Notes under the pieces: generated by a model
What the model saw: the letters and a program-made list of their open reading frames with translations, nothing else
Database searches by the model: none
What the model was told of the DNA's origin: nothing
Made by a program: the position numbers and the translations under genes
Source: Marinobacter zhejiangensis
GTDB taxonomy: Bacteria; Pseudomonadota; Gammaproteobacteria; Pseudomonadales; Oleiphilaceae
Assembly (NCBI RefSeq): GCF_900114775.1
Contig: NZ_FOUE01000001.1
Span: 868,001-932,000, forward strand
DNA: 64,000 bases
Reading direction: 5' to 3'
Part shown: positions 1 to 8,762 of the stretch, piece after piece
Numbering within the stretch: the first letter of the stretch is position 1
Layout: every line of letters begins with the position of its first letter

Positions 1-174
1 GATTACGAACGGGGACGCGAGCCCAAGACCACGGAATGGCTGACCACTCTGTTCGAGCCGCTGCCCTGCGAGGGCGAGGAAAGCGAGGTGGATCGCGAGC
101 TTGCCCTGTTGCTGGACGAGGACTCGGAAGTCAGTGCAGCCCTCTACCCCCGTCAGATGCGAGCGTTGCACTAA
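1..174 (+). CDS. C-terminal fragment of an unidentified protein
   Basis: The first reading frame is open from base 1 to a TAA at 172-174 and encodes the last 57 residues of a protein whose start lies outside the window. The tail is acidic, with a Glu/Asp-rich stretch followed by a short basic end (RQMRALH). I recognise no domain in this fragment, so no function is given. It runs in the same direction as the methionine importer genes but is separated from them by almost 290 bases, so it is probably a separate transcription unit. A longer overlapping frame beginning at base 36 lacks plausible protein composition and is a shadow. Confidence 0.6.
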   Translation, partial: DYERGREPKTTEWLTTLFEPLPCEGEESEVDRELALLLDEDSEVSAALYPRQMRALH

Positions 175-419
175 ATTCGCCGGAGCCTGGTGTTGTGGAA
201 CACCTCGGGGTATTTGCTGCCCCGGGGCACCGGCCCCGCCCCTGTTGTCGCCCGCAACGCCCCCTCCTCAGTCGCAGCATAGATCCCGAGCCGGCTCTGG
301 CATCCCCAAGACAGCAGCAGGAAACGAAGCATCGCCCCTTCCCTGACCAGTCCAAGTGGTGGGAATGTCTGTGTGTCCTATAGTGGCATTTAACAACAGC
401 AAACATTCGGGATAGAACG

Positions 420-425
420 TATAAT
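420..425 (+). promoter_or_regulatory. possible -10 box of metNIQ
   Basis: A perfect TATAAT lies 37 bases before the chosen metN start in a locally AT-richer patch (about 375-440). No good -35 hexamer is visible at 17 bp spacing, so this is a weak call. The rest of 175-419 is GC-rich, with small hairpins (for example GGTGTT/AACACC near 190-205) but no poly-T tract and no recognisable riboswitch. Confidence 0.3.
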
Positions 426-462
426 GCTGCGCTTTTAACCGTTGCACTCACAAGGCTGCTCC

Positions 463-1470
463 GTGATTGAATTTGACCAGGTCCAGAAGTCGTACCAGGT
501 GGGCGGTCGGGCGATCCCCGCACTGCACGCCACCAGTATGACGATCCAGGCGGGTGAGGTGTTTGGAATCGTCGGTCACTCCGGTGCCGGAAAGTCCACG
601 CTGGTTCGCCTGATCAACCTTCTCGAACGCCCCACCGATGGGCGCATTCTCATTGATGGCGAGAACATCACCGATTACAGCGCCGAGCAGCTGCGCGCGC
701 TGCGTCGCAAGGTCGGGATGATTTTCCAGCACTTTAACCTGCTGTCATCCAAGACTGTGGCCGACAACATTGCCTTCCCGATGAAGCTCGCGGGCAACTA
801 CAGCAGCAAGGAAATCAGTGTCCGGGTTGCAGAGTTGCTGGCACGGGTGGGGTTGAGCGACCACGCCAGCAAATACCCGTCCCAGCTCTCCGGTGGCCAG
901 AAACAGCGGGTGGGTATTGCCCGTGCGCTGGCCTGCCGCCCTGCCATCCTGTTGTGTGATGAAGCCACCAGTGCTCTTGATCCCCAAACCACCCAGTCCG
1001 TCCTGCAACTGTTGGCCGATATCAATCGGGAGCTGGGGCTGACCATCGTGCTGATTACCCATGAAATGGACGTGGTGCGCCGGGTTTGTGATCGGGTGGC
1101 GGTGATGGATGCTGGCCGTGTGGTGGAAATGGGGGCGGTCAGCGACGTGTTCCTGCACCCTCAGCACCCGACCACCCGCGACTTTGTGTTCGAGAGCGAG
1201 AATATTGACCGCAATGAGATGCAGGAAGACCTGGATCAGGCCTCCGGGCGGATTCTGCGCCTGACCTTCCGCGGTGATGCGACCTATAAACCACTGCTTG
1301 GTCAGGTGGCACGGGATTCCGGTGTGGACTTCTCCATCCTCTCGGGCCGGATTGACCATATCAAAGACACGCCGTACGGCCAGTTGACGCTGTCGCTGGT
1401 GGGTGGCGATCTCGGAGTGGCGATGTCAGCGCTGGAAGCCGCAGACGTTCATGTGGAGGTATTGCGCTGA
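463..1470 (+). CDS. metN: methionine ABC importer ATP-binding protein MetN
   Basis: This 335-aa ATPase would energise D/L-methionine uptake with MetI and MetQ. It has a Walker A motif (GHSGAGKST, about residues 38-46), the signature LSGGQKQR, a Walker [13 protein letters not shown] and a C-terminal ACT-like regulatory domain (from about residue 265) of the kind that binds methionine in MetN proteins and trans-inhibits transport. An upstream TTG at 442 is in frame, but the GTG at 463 matches the usual MetN N-terminus ([10 protein letters not shown]) and has an AAGG about 8 bases before it, so I chose 463. Its TGA overlaps the metI ATG by one base, which indicates translational coupling. Confidence 0.95.
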   Translation: MIEFDQVQKSYQVGGRAIPALHATSMTIQAGEVFGIVGHSGAGKSTLVRLINLLERPTDGRILIDGENITDYSAEQLRALRRKVGMIFQHFNLLSSKTVADNIAFPMKLAGNYSSKEISVRVAELLARVGLSDHASKYPSQLSGGQKQRVGIARALACRPAILLCDEATSALDPQTTQSVLQLLADINRELGLTIVLITHEMDVVRRVCDRVAVMDAGRVVEMGAVSDVFLHPQHPTTRDFVFESENIDRNEMQEDLDQASGRILRLTFRGDATYKPLLGQVARDSGVDFSILSGRIDHIKDTPYGQLTLSLVGGDLGVAMSALEAADVHVEVLR

Positions 1471-2135
1471 TGGAAGACCTGTTGATCAACGTAGACTGGG
1501 TGGAAATCGGCTGGGCCAGCTGGGATACCCTGGTGATGGTCGGGTTGTCGCTGTTGTTCAGCGTGCTGATCGGACTGCCGCTGGGCGTGTTGTTGTTCCT
1601 CACCGGAAAACGCCAGTTGCTGGAACAGCCAGCGGTGTACTCGGTGCTGTCGTTCCTGGTGAACGTGCTGCGGTCGGTGCCGTTCATCATCCTGCTGATT
1701 GTGATGATCCCGGTGACGGTGATGATCATCGGCACCTCACTGGGGGTGGCGGGTGCGATTCCGCCGCTGGTCGCTGGAGGGGCGCCTTTCTTTGCACGGC
1801 TGGTGGAAACCTCGTTGCGGGAGGTGGACCGGGGCATTATCGAAGCCACCCAGGCGATGGGGGCGAACATCCGCCAAATCATCTTTGGTGCGTTGTTACC
1901 TGAGGCCTTGCCGGGCATTATTGCCGCGGTCACCGTGACCGCCATTACGCTGGTTTCCTACGCGGCCATGTCGGGCGTGGTGGGCGGCGGTGGTTTGGGT
2001 GACCTGGCCATTCGCTTCGGTTATCAACGATTCCAGACCGACGTTATGGTGATTACCGTTGCCTTATTGGTCATTTTTGTTCAGTTACTGCAGATGGCCG
2101 GAGACCGGCTGGTGCTGTATTTCAGCCGTCGCTGA
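1470..2135 (+). CDS. metI: methionine ABC importer permease MetI
   Basis: This 221-aa inner-membrane permease has about five hydrophobic segments and the binding-protein-dependent transport signature (the EATQAMGANIRQIIFGALLPEALPG region at about residues 127-151), which docks onto MetN. Length and order are those of the MetNIQ family. It starts on the ATG that shares its A with the metN stop codon. metQ follows 39 bases downstream, so the three genes form one operon. Confidence 0.95.
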   Translation: MEDLLINVDWVEIGWASWDTLVMVGLSLLFSVLIGLPLGVLLFLTGKRQLLEQPAVYSVLSFLVNVLRSVPFIILLIVMIPVTVMIIGTSLGVAGAIPPLVAGGAPFFARLVETSLREVDRGIIEATQAMGANIRQIIFGALLPEALPGIIAAVTVTAITLVSYAAMSGVVGGGGLGDLAIRFGYQRFQTDVMVITVALLVIFVQLLQMAGDRLVLYFSRR

Positions 2136-2174
2136 GAGCGACGGATTCGGGAAACCACAACAAGAGGTTAGGAC

Positions 2175-2957
2175 ATGAAACTGAAAAACCTGCTGGCGGC
2201 CCTGACCGCCGTTGCCGCTTTCTCATCCGCGCAGGCTGCTGAGGAACTGAGCATTGCCGCGACGGCGGTGCCGCACGCTGAAATTCTGGAGTTCGTTAAA
2301 CCCCAGTTGATGGAAGAGGGTGTCGAACTTGAGATCAAGGTCTTCACTGACTACGTTCAGCCCAACATCCAGGTGGCCCAGGACCGTATGGATGCCAACT
2401 TCTTCCAGCACCAGCCGTACCTGGATGAGTTCAACGCCGGCCGGGGCACCAGCCTGGTGAGTGTGGTGGGCGTGCACGTTGAGCCGTTCGGCGCCTACTC
2501 CCGCAAAATCGACTCCCTGGACGCTCTGGAAGATGGCGCCAAGGTTGCGATTCCCAACGACCCAACCAACGGTGGCCGTGCGCTGCTGCTGCTTCAGAAA
2601 GCCGGGCTGATTACCCTGGAAGACAGCAGCAAGATCACCGCAACACCACGGGATATCGCCGAGAACCCGAAGAACCTGGACTTCTTCGAGCTGGAAGCCG
2701 CTACCCTGCCGCGGGTGCTGGATCAGGTTGATGTTGCGCTGATCAACACCAACTACGCCCTGGAAGCTGGCCTGAACCCGGCGGAAGATGCGCTGGTGAT
2801 CGAGGGCGCCGAGTCTCCGTACGTCAACATCCTGGTATCACGGGAAGACAACAAGGACTCTGAAGCCATGCAAAAGCTGGCTGCCGCGCTGACCTCCGAG
2901 GCCGTTCGCGACTTCATCAACGAGAAGTACGAAGGTGCGGTTGTTCCTGCATTCTAA
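2175..2957 (+). CDS. metQ: methionine-binding lipoprotein/periplasmic protein MetQ
   Basis: This 260-aa solute-binding protein (NLPA family) delivers methionine to MetNI. It has a short Sec signal peptide (LLAALTAVAAFSSAQA, cleavage near residue 22). There is no Cys at the cleavage point, so unlike many MetQ proteins it appears to be soluble rather than a lipoprotein. The family core is present: the FTDYVQPN region, DANFFQHQPYL and the hinge IPNDPTNGGRALLLL. It ends the operon, with a strong terminator 45 bases downstream. Confidence 0.94.
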   Translation: MKLKNLLAALTAVAAFSSAQAAEELSIAATAVPHAEILEFVKPQLMEEGVELEIKVFTDYVQPNIQVAQDRMDANFFQHQPYLDEFNAGRGTSLVSVVGVHVEPFGAYSRKIDSLDALEDGAKVAIPNDPTNGGRALLLLQKAGLITLEDSSKITATPRDIAENPKNLDFFELEAATLPRVLDQVDVALINTNYALEAGLNPAEDALVIEGAESPYVNILVSREDNKDSEAMQKLAAALTSEAVRDFINEKYEGAVVPAF

Positions 2958-3001
2958 TGCGGAATCCGGTGCCTGGTTGAACAGGTAACGGCTAGAACTG
3001 A

Positions 3002-3034
3002 GGGCGCCGGCGGTATCCGTCGGCGCCCTTTTTA
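3002..3034 (+). terminator. rho-independent terminator of metNIQ
   Basis: An inverted repeat GGGCGCCG / CGGCGCCC with a short loop is followed directly by a T-rich run (CCCTTTTTAT). It lies just after metQ and before the tail of the convergent symporter gene. Confidence 0.88.
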
Positions 3035-3062
3035 TTGGCCTTTTCTTTCCCCGCCTATTTCT

Positions 3063-4418
3063 TTAAGCGCCAACCTGCCGCTGACGCTCAAAATGTTCCC
3101 GGGTGAGCTTGAAGACCACCGGGCTCAACAGGACCAGTGCAATCAGGTTGGGCAGCGCCATCAGCGCATTGAGGGTGTCGGCCAACAGCCAGATAAAGCC
3201 AAGGTCCGACGTGGCGCCAAAGAAAATGGCAACCACCCAAAGCACCCGATACGGCACGATCGCTTTGACGCCAAACAGGAATTCGACGCAACGTTCGCCG
3301 TAGAACGACCAGCCAAGAATGGTGGTGAAGGCAAAAATCGCCAGGGCAATGGCAACGATGTAATTGCCGACCCCCGGCAGGGCATCCGCAAACGCCATGG
3401 AGGTGAGAGAAGCTCCCTCGGCGCCAGAGGTCCAGGTGCCGGAGGTGATGATCACCAGGCCGGTGATGGAGCAGATGATGATGGTGTCGATAAAGGTCCC
3501 CAGCATTGCCACCATACCCTGCTTGACCGGATTGCGGGTTTGGGCCGCGGCATGGGCGATGGGCGCTGAACCGAGACCGGCCTCGTTGGAAAAGATGCCC
3601 CGGGCGACACCAAAGCGGATCGCTGCCCAGATAGCCGCACCGGCAAAACCGCCTTGGGCGGCGATGGGGCTGAAGGCGTGTTCGAATACCATCACCAGCG
3701 CCGCTGGCAGTTCGGCAGCGTTGATGGCCAGCACCACCAGGCCAGCAATCAGGTAGGAAATCGCCATGAACGGAACCAGGGCGCTGGCAACCTGGCCGAT
3801 GCGCCGGATGCCGCCAATCAGCACCAGCCCTACCAGAACCATCAGCGCCACGCCGCTGACCCAGTGCGCTACGTCAAAATTGGTGGCCAGAACGTCCGCG
3901 ACGGAGTTGGCTTGCACGGTGTTGCCAATACCAAAGCCGGCAATGGCACCGAAGATCGCGAACAGCACACCGAGCCAGGCCCATTTGGGCCCCAGGCCGT
4001 TGCGAATGTAATACATTGGCCCGCCGACATGGGCGCCGCGTTTGTCCACCTCCCGGTAGCGAACCGCCAGTACCGCCTCGGCATACTTGGTGGCCATCCC
4101 GACCAGAGCCGTCAGCCACATCCAGAACAGCGCACCAGGGCCGCCAAGGAACACTGCGGTGGCAACGCCAGCAATATTACCGGTCCCCACCGTGGCAGAA
4201 AGCGCCGTCATCAGGGCCTGGAACGGGGGAATCTCGCCGTCGTCGGCAGCGCCGGAGCGGCCTTTCCACATCAGCCTGAAGCCTTCGCCCAGGCGAAGGA
4301 TGGGCATGAATTTGAGGCCGATACTCAGGAACAGGCCGACGCCGAGGATGAGGATCAGCATGGGGGGGCCCCAGGCGAGCGCGTTGATCTGCCCAACGAT
4401 GGTTTTGATGACTTCCAT
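3063..4418 (-). CDS. sodium:alanine/glycine symporter (AGCS family)
   Basis: This 451-aa multi-pass inner-membrane carrier of the alanine/glycine:cation symporter family (AlsT/DagA type) probably imports small neutral amino acids with Na+. Family hallmarks include the N-terminal FLSIGLKFMP, SATVGTGNIAGVATA in the second helix region, GGPMYYIRNGLG and the late FSNEAGLGSAPIAHAAA. About 10-11 hydrophobic helices can be counted and the length is typical. The gene is convergent with metNIQ and stands alone. The ATG at 4418 has a GGAGG-like site (agggaggGACTC on its own strand). Confidence 0.92.
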   Translation of the reverse strand: MEVIKTIVGQINALAWGPPMLILILGVGLFLSIGLKFMPILRLGEGFRLMWKGRSGAADDGEIPPFQALMTALSATVGTGNIAGVATAVFLGGPGALFWMWLTALVGMATKYAEAVLAVRYREVDKRGAHVGGPMYYIRNGLGPKWAWLGVLFAIFGAIAGFGIGNTVQANSVADVLATNFDVAHWVSGVALMVLVGLVLIGGIRRIGQVASALVPFMAISYLIAGLVVLAINAAELPAALVMVFEHAFSPIAAQGGFAGAAIWAAIRFGVARGIFSNEAGLGSAPIAHAAAQTRNPVKQGMVAMLGTFIDTIIICSITGLVIITSGTWTSGAEGASLTSMAFADALPGVGNYIVAIALAIFAFTTILGWSFYGERCVEFLFGVKAIVPYRVLWVVAIFFGATSDLGFIWLLADTLNALMALPNLIALVLLSPVVFKLTREHFERQRQVGA

Positions 4419-4604
4419 GAGTCCCTCCTGAATGGCGGTAAGTGAATACGTAACCTTGGGGGTCGTAAACGATGTCTTCTCTGAGTCTAGGAGGAAAAAG
4501 TTGTTTGTAAACCGCTATTTGCCGAAGTGACGGCGGGGGCCGTCCGAGGGTGATTGGATTTTTCCCGTAGTGGCGTAAGCTGAAAGGGTCATTCAAGCAT
4601 TCGT

Positions 4605-5531
4605 ATGAGAACCGTTATGACCGCACCGGAAGTGTCCACCGTCAATGCCAATGGGCTGTCGTTTTGTGTTGAAACCCGAGGGAATCCGGAGGGGGAGCCG
4701 GTGATCTTCATCATGGGGTTGGCGGCGCAGATGACCCTGTGGCCGGAAACCCTGCTGGATGCTTATGCCCATGCCGGGTACCGGGTGATCCGCTTTGATA
4801 ACCGGGATATCGGCCTGTCCAGTCACCTGCGGGAGTCGTTAACCGGGCACCCGTTGGCCATTATGGCGCGGCACCGCCTGGGTTTGCCGGTCACTGGCCC
4901 CTACTCGCTCTATGATATGGCGGCCGATGTGCAGTCACTGATGGCGGCGTTGGGCATCAACAGTGCCCACGTGGTCGGCGTGTCGATGGGGGGAATGATT
5001 GCTCAACTGCTGGCGGCGACCCGGCCACGGCAGGTACGTTCGCTGATGTTGATCATGACCTCCACCAACAGCCCTCGGCTGCCATTACCTAAGCCGAACC
5101 TGATCGTGCGTCTGGCCGGTATCGGTGCCAAAGGCCACGATGAAGCGTCGGTGGTAGCGCGCGGGACTGACTTCTGGCGAGCCATCCAAAGCCCGGCCTA
5201 CCCTGTGAGTGACGTGCTGGTTCGCGAGCGCCTTACCCGGGATTTTCGGCGCAGCTATCACCCGGCCGGTATCCTGCGGCAAACCCGGGCTATCCTGGCC
5301 ACCGGAAGCCTGTCGTCGCTGACCCGGCGCATTGAGGTGCCAACCACCATTGTGCACGGTAACGCTGACCCGCTGGTTCGCCCGGCTGCGGCAAAACAGC
5401 TGAAGCACTTGCTGCCCCATGCGCGCCTGGAACTGGTGGACGGTATGGGACATGACTTGCCTGAGCCTTTATTGCCGCAGTTTGCTCAATGGGGAATGGC
5501 GATGGATGCTCACCCGGGTGTGTTGCGCTGA
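4605..5531 (+). CDS. alpha/beta-fold hydrolase
   Basis: This 308-aa soluble alpha/beta hydrolase has the oxyanion-loop region FIMGLAAQ, the nucleophile elbow GVSMGGMIAQ (Ser near residue 129), a late Asp in VHGNADPLVRP and the catalytic His in DGMGHDLPEPL. FDNRDIGLS is typical of the esterase/epoxide-hydrolase-like group. The substrate cannot be read from the sequence. Two in-frame ATGs (4605 and 4617) are possible; neither has a strong ribosome binding site, so the start may be four codons later. It is a single gene with no obvious partner. Confidence 0.85.
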   Translation: MRTVMTAPEVSTVNANGLSFCVETRGNPEGEPVIFIMGLAAQMTLWPETLLDAYAHAGYRVIRFDNRDIGLSSHLRESLTGHPLAIMARHRLGLPVTGPYSLYDMAADVQSLMAALGINSAHVVGVSMGGMIAQLLAATRPRQVRSLMLIMTSTNSPRLPLPKPNLIVRLAGIGAKGHDEASVVARGTDFWRAIQSPAYPVSDVLVRERLTRDFRRSYHPAGILRQTRAILATGSLSSLTRRIEVPTTIVHGNADPLVRPAAAKQLKHLLPHARLELVDGMGHDLPEPLLPQFAQWGMAMDAHPGVLR

Positions 5532-5611
5532 CTGGCCAATTAGAACTTTCTGTTTTGGTGGCTTTTGCCTATGTTTAAGGAAAGGCAGATGGCCATAGGA
5601 GGTTGCCCAAG

Positions 5612-6040
5612 ATGCGCTCGCTGAAAGTGTCGGATGTTATGTGGAATCATATCGAGCCCATTCGGTGTGGTACGCCCCTGACCACGGTGGTCAAGGTCTT
5701 GCTCAGCAATCACGTCACCGGATTGCCTGTGGTGGATGACCATCGAAAAGTACTGGGATTTGTGTCGGAACAGGACTGCATCCATGCACTTTTGGTCAGC
5801 AATTACCACTGTGAAGGGGAACCGACTGTGGATGATGTCATGTACCAGACCCCGGTGACCGTGAGTCCGGAGATGGCGGTGGTGGATCTGGCCCAGAACC
5901 TGGGGGCGGGCAAGCCCAAGGTCTACCCCGTGGTGGACCATGACCGCTTGGTCGGCATCGTGACCCGCACAGCTATCCTGAAACAATTGGCCAGTTCTGG
6001 TTGTGGCGTGGAGCTGCCCCGCTATGCGGATGCTGAGTAA
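5612..6040 (+). CDS. CBS-domain pair protein
   Basis: This 142-aa protein is made almost entirely of two CBS repeats (roughly residues 5-60 and 70-130). Such Bateman modules usually bind adenine nucleotides and act as small stand-alone regulators. Visible repeat features are VSDVM..ITPLTTVVKVLLSNHVTGLPVVD and VDDVMYQTPVTVSPEMAVVDLAQ followed by VYPVVDHDRLVGIVTR. The ATG at 5612 lies 8 bases after a good AGGAGGT, which rules out the upstream TTG at 5603. No partner gene is indicated by context. Confidence 0.85.
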   Translation: MRSLKVSDVMWNHIEPIRCGTPLTTVVKVLLSNHVTGLPVVDDHRKVLGFVSEQDCIHALLVSNYHCEGEPTVDDVMYQTPVTVSPEMAVVDLAQNLGAGKPKVYPVVDHDRLVGIVTRTAILKQLASSGCGVELPRYADAE

Positions 6041-6130
6041 GGGCTGATGCCCGGTGAGTAGGTGTTTGTGCTACCCCCGACGACGCCGGGTTCATGCTAA
6101 AACAAGGGTTTTTGAACATGGTCTAAGGTT

Positions 6131-6415
6131 ATGTCCAAACCCTTGAGAGCAAATCCCAGGGTCCGTCACCTGGTGTTTGCATTTTTCATGTCGGGCTTGA
6201 TGTCTCTGCTCATGTCCGGTGTTATCACCTTCATCAACACTGGCTTTGCGTCAGGTTACCTGCTGCGCTGGATGCACGCTTTTGTCGTGGCCTGGGCAGT
6301 GGCGTTCCCTTTGGTATCGCTGATTGCTCCTCTAGCTCGCCGACTGACCGACCTGGTTCTGGGAAATCCGGTGCCCTCAGATGTCCAGCCTGTGTCAACG
6401 GAACCCCCACAATAG
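6131..6415 (+). CDS. DUF2798 family small membrane protein
   Basis: This 94-aa protein has two hydrophobic helices (about residues 14-36 and 46-70) and the DUF2798 pattern: an FFMSGLMSLLMSGVITFIN first helix, then WMHAFVVAWAVAFPLV and a basic PLARRL end. The family is of unknown function. Its 3' end overlaps the convergent HD-GYP gene by 21 bases. Confidence 0.8.
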   Translation: MSKPLRANPRVRHLVFAFFMSGLMSLLMSGVITFINTGFASGYLLRWMHAFVVAWAVAFPLVSLIAPLARRLTDLVLGNPVPSDVQPVSTEPPQ

Positions 6416-7528
6416 CCCGAAATCCATCGACGGCATGACGTCGGGCATTTCCAGGGCGCGGATGTTGAAATCCAGTTCACTGCAGTCACGCTGGAAGCTG
6501 CCGGGGTAGCGATCTCCGGCCGGGCCCAGTATGGCCTGTGCAAAGGGGCCGGTCAGTCGCACCGGTCGCCGGGTGACCACCGCAACCTCATTGTTGGCCA
6601 ACCGGACCAGACTACCGGGTGGGTAGGGCGTCAGAGCCTCAAGCAAGGCCCTTCCAATGTAAGGCCGGAAGTCTTCCCTGCTCTGCTCAAGAATGGCTTT
6701 CTGAGCATCGCTGATGCTGCAGCGTTCGCGGTAGGCGCGCCAGGTAATCATGGCAATATAGCGTTCGGCATAGGACAGAATCTGTGCCTCTGGAAGGATA
6801 TCGCTGCGGCTGAGTCCGCGAGGGTATCCGCTACCGTCGCTGTGTTCGTGGTGCTGCAGAACAATGTCGATCAGCAGGGGGTTGTCGATACCGGCTTTTT
6901 TCAGGGCCTGGGCACTGCGTTCGGGGTGTTTGTGGATCACCGTGCGCTGCTCGTCAGTCAGCAGCCGAGGTGAGGCATTGAGCTTGTCCAGGAACGGCAG
7001 CAAGGCGATGTTGGCGGTCAATGCTGCCGCCACCAGTACCGAGGTGCGGTTATCGTCGAGGCCAGCTTCCATCGCCACGAAATGGCAGATGATGGCGTAG
7101 AACAGGGTTTGTTCGTAGGCGGTGGGCTCCACCGAATAGAGATGGACGAGGGCCAGGCAGGGGTCCGGCGCTTCGCGGCAGACCCTGTCCAGTAACCGGC
7201 TCAGGCCCAGCAGTCGTTGCAGGGCGCTGTCCTCTTGCGAGGAAATGGCCGCGAGGGTGGTTTCGAGGGTGCGCAGCAGGGTTGGGTAGTCGGTGAACGG
7301 ATTGCGTTCACGGGCGTCGTCAAAGGCTTCTTCTGCAGGTTCGGCCTGGTCCCGCTTGCGTGGCTCGAACAGTCCACGCTCGAATAGCTGTTCCAGCTGG
7401 GTCTCGTTCTGGATAACGTAGCCCTGTCGCAGCAGCACCTTGCCATCGGCGTCATAGACAGTCCACGGCAGGGGTTTGCCAATGACCAAAGCACCGGGGG
7501 CGACACGAACAAGGTTGGATGTGGACAT
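6395..7528 (-). CDS. degenerate HD-GYP domain protein (c-di-GMP related)
   Basis: This 377-aa cytoplasmic protein has an N-terminal PilZ/DUF-like segment (about residues 8-55) and an HD-GYP domain (about 120-290). The second half of the domain is well kept: HKHPERSAQALKK and QHHEHSDGSGYPRGL, which contain the HHE and GYP signatures. The HD dyad expected in a motif like ALLHDIGKI reads ALTANIALL here, so both metal ligands and the Lys are missing. It is therefore likely inactive as a phosphodiesterase, perhaps a c-di-GMP sensor. It is divergent from a GGDEF gene with an intact active site. Confidence 0.8.
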   Translation of the reverse strand: MSTSNLVRVAPGALVIGKPLPWTVYDADGKVLLRQGYVIQNETQLEQLFERGLFEPRKRDQAEPAEEAFDDARERNPFTDYPTLLRTLETTLAAISSQEDSALQRLLGLSRLLDRVCREAPDPCLALVHLYSVEPTAYEQTLFYAIICHFVAMEAGLDDNRTSVLVAAALTANIALLPFLDKLNASPRLLTDEQRTVIHKHPERSAQALKKAGIDNPLLIDIVLQHHEHSDGSGYPRGLSRSDILPEAQILSYAERYIAMITWRAYRERCSISDAQKAILEQSREDFRPYIGRALLEALTPYPPGSLVRLANNEVAVVTRRPVRLTGPFAQAILGPAGDRYPGSFQRDCSELDFNIRALEMPDVMPSMDFGLLWGFR

Positions 7529-7748
7529 AGTTTGATTGTGCTGGATTTTTCCACCACTTTACCTGATGGCAAGGGGGTCGGGGTAGAGGCGGGGCGGGCC
7601 GATCCCGGTGTTCAACAAGACAATCTGTCATTTTGTGTTACAGGCCATTTTTTTGCCTGATTTTTGGGCTAAGCTACAGCGATAATTTGCGGTACCGGCC
7701 GGTTGTGCCTCGCGTGGATTGTTCGAGACCCAAGAACAAATAATAAGA

Positions 7749-8762
7749 ATGGATGCTCCGGTAATGTATTACCGATTAAGGAATAACTTTCGCCTTTCCA
7801 TCATTACCCTTCTCGGTGCCAGTGCCGTTCTGGGTATTACGCCATTTGCCGTCTACCGGTTCTGGCAGGGCAACTTGCCTGCCGGGTTTGCCGACACCGG
7901 AATCCTGCTCAGCATCTGTATGGCGGTGGTCTATGCCTGGCGGACGGGTGATACTGACCGCGCCGGGTTTGTGCTGGCACTGGTGGCGGTAGGCGGTGGT
8001 GCCACGGTCGCTACACTGCTGGGTGAAGTGGGGCTGTTCTGGCTCTTCCCTTCCCTGATTACCAGTTTTTTCCTGACCTCTGCGCTGATCGCGGTGCTGG
8101 TGAATTTTGGCGCTCTGGGCTTCTTGCTGGCAGAGGGTACGGCGTTTTCCTCTCAGGAGCAGATGTGGTCGTTTGTGACGACCGCCATCGTGGTCAGCTG
8201 TTGCGCCTATGTCTTCGCGTTGCGCAATGACAGCCAGCGGGAGCGCCTTGAACACCTGGCGACGCTGGACCCCCTGACCGGTGTAAAAAATCGCCGCTCA
8301 ATGGATCAGGAGCTGGCAGCGGCGGTGCTGGCGAGCCAACGCAATGGCGTGTCCTATGCGTTGGTGGTGCTGGATCTCGACCACTTCAAACGCATCAACG
8401 ATGAATTCGGACACAGCGTGGGCGATACCGTGCTGGTGGAATTCGTTGACCTGCTGGTCACCCACATCCGCAAGTCCGATCAGCTGTTCCGCTTTGGCGG
8501 TGAGGAGTTTGTGCTGCTGATGCCAGGGGTCGATGAACGCGGCCTCGACGTGGTCATGAACAACCTCCAGCACAGCCTGCGGCGCTCACTGAAAAGTCCT
8601 GGCGGTCAGGCTGTGACAGCTTCCCTTGGCATTGCATTGCTGCAGGACGGGGAAAGCGCCGCCAGCTGGATGGCGCGGGCCGACGATGCCCTCTATCGGG
8701 CCAAGGCCAGTGGTCGCGATTGCATCATTTACGCAGACCTTTCGGCGGTGGCCTCCGGCTGA
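7749..8762 (+). CDS. membrane diguanylate cyclase (GGDEF)
   Basis: This protein of about 337 aa has five or six N-terminal hydrophobic helices (roughly residues 15-165) as a membrane sensor, then a GGDEF domain. The active-site loop is FRFGGEEF. An RxxD product-inhibition site (RKSD) lies exactly five residues before it, so feedback inhibition by c-di-GMP is expected. LDPLTGVKNRRSMDQEL and DLDHFKRINDEFGHSVGD mark the domain start. A TTG at 7719 is an alternative start; 7749 gives a normal N-terminus. It is divergent from the degenerate HD-GYP gene, suggesting a paired c-di-GMP module. Its end overlaps the convergent MATE gene by 34 bases. Confidence 0.88.
   Translation: MDAPVMYYRLRNNFRLSIITLLGASAVLGITPFAVYRFWQGNLPAGFADTGILLSICMAVVYAWRTGDTDRAGFVLALVAVGGGATVATLLGEVGLFWLFPSLITSFFLTSALIAVLVNFGALGFLLAEGTAFSSQEQMWSFVTTAIVVSCCAYVFALRNDSQRERLEHLATLDPLTGVKNRRSMDQELAAAVLASQRNGVSYALVVLDLDHFKRINDEFGHSVGDTVLVEFVDLLVTHIRKSDQLFRFGGEEFVLLMPGVDERGLDVVMNNLQHSLRRSLKSPGGQAVTASLGIALLQDGESAASWMARADDALYRAKASGRDCIIYADLSAVASG

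Noticed and set aside
36..383. 115-codon open frame overlapping the partial gene tail and the intergenic region
   Set aside because: It is in a different frame from the convincing acidic C-terminus ending at 174, is Arg/Pro-rich and lacks a ribosome binding site.
175..419. Riboswitch or SAM-responsive leader before metN
   Set aside because: I found no SAM-riboswitch core, only scattered GC-rich hairpins without a terminator-like T-run.
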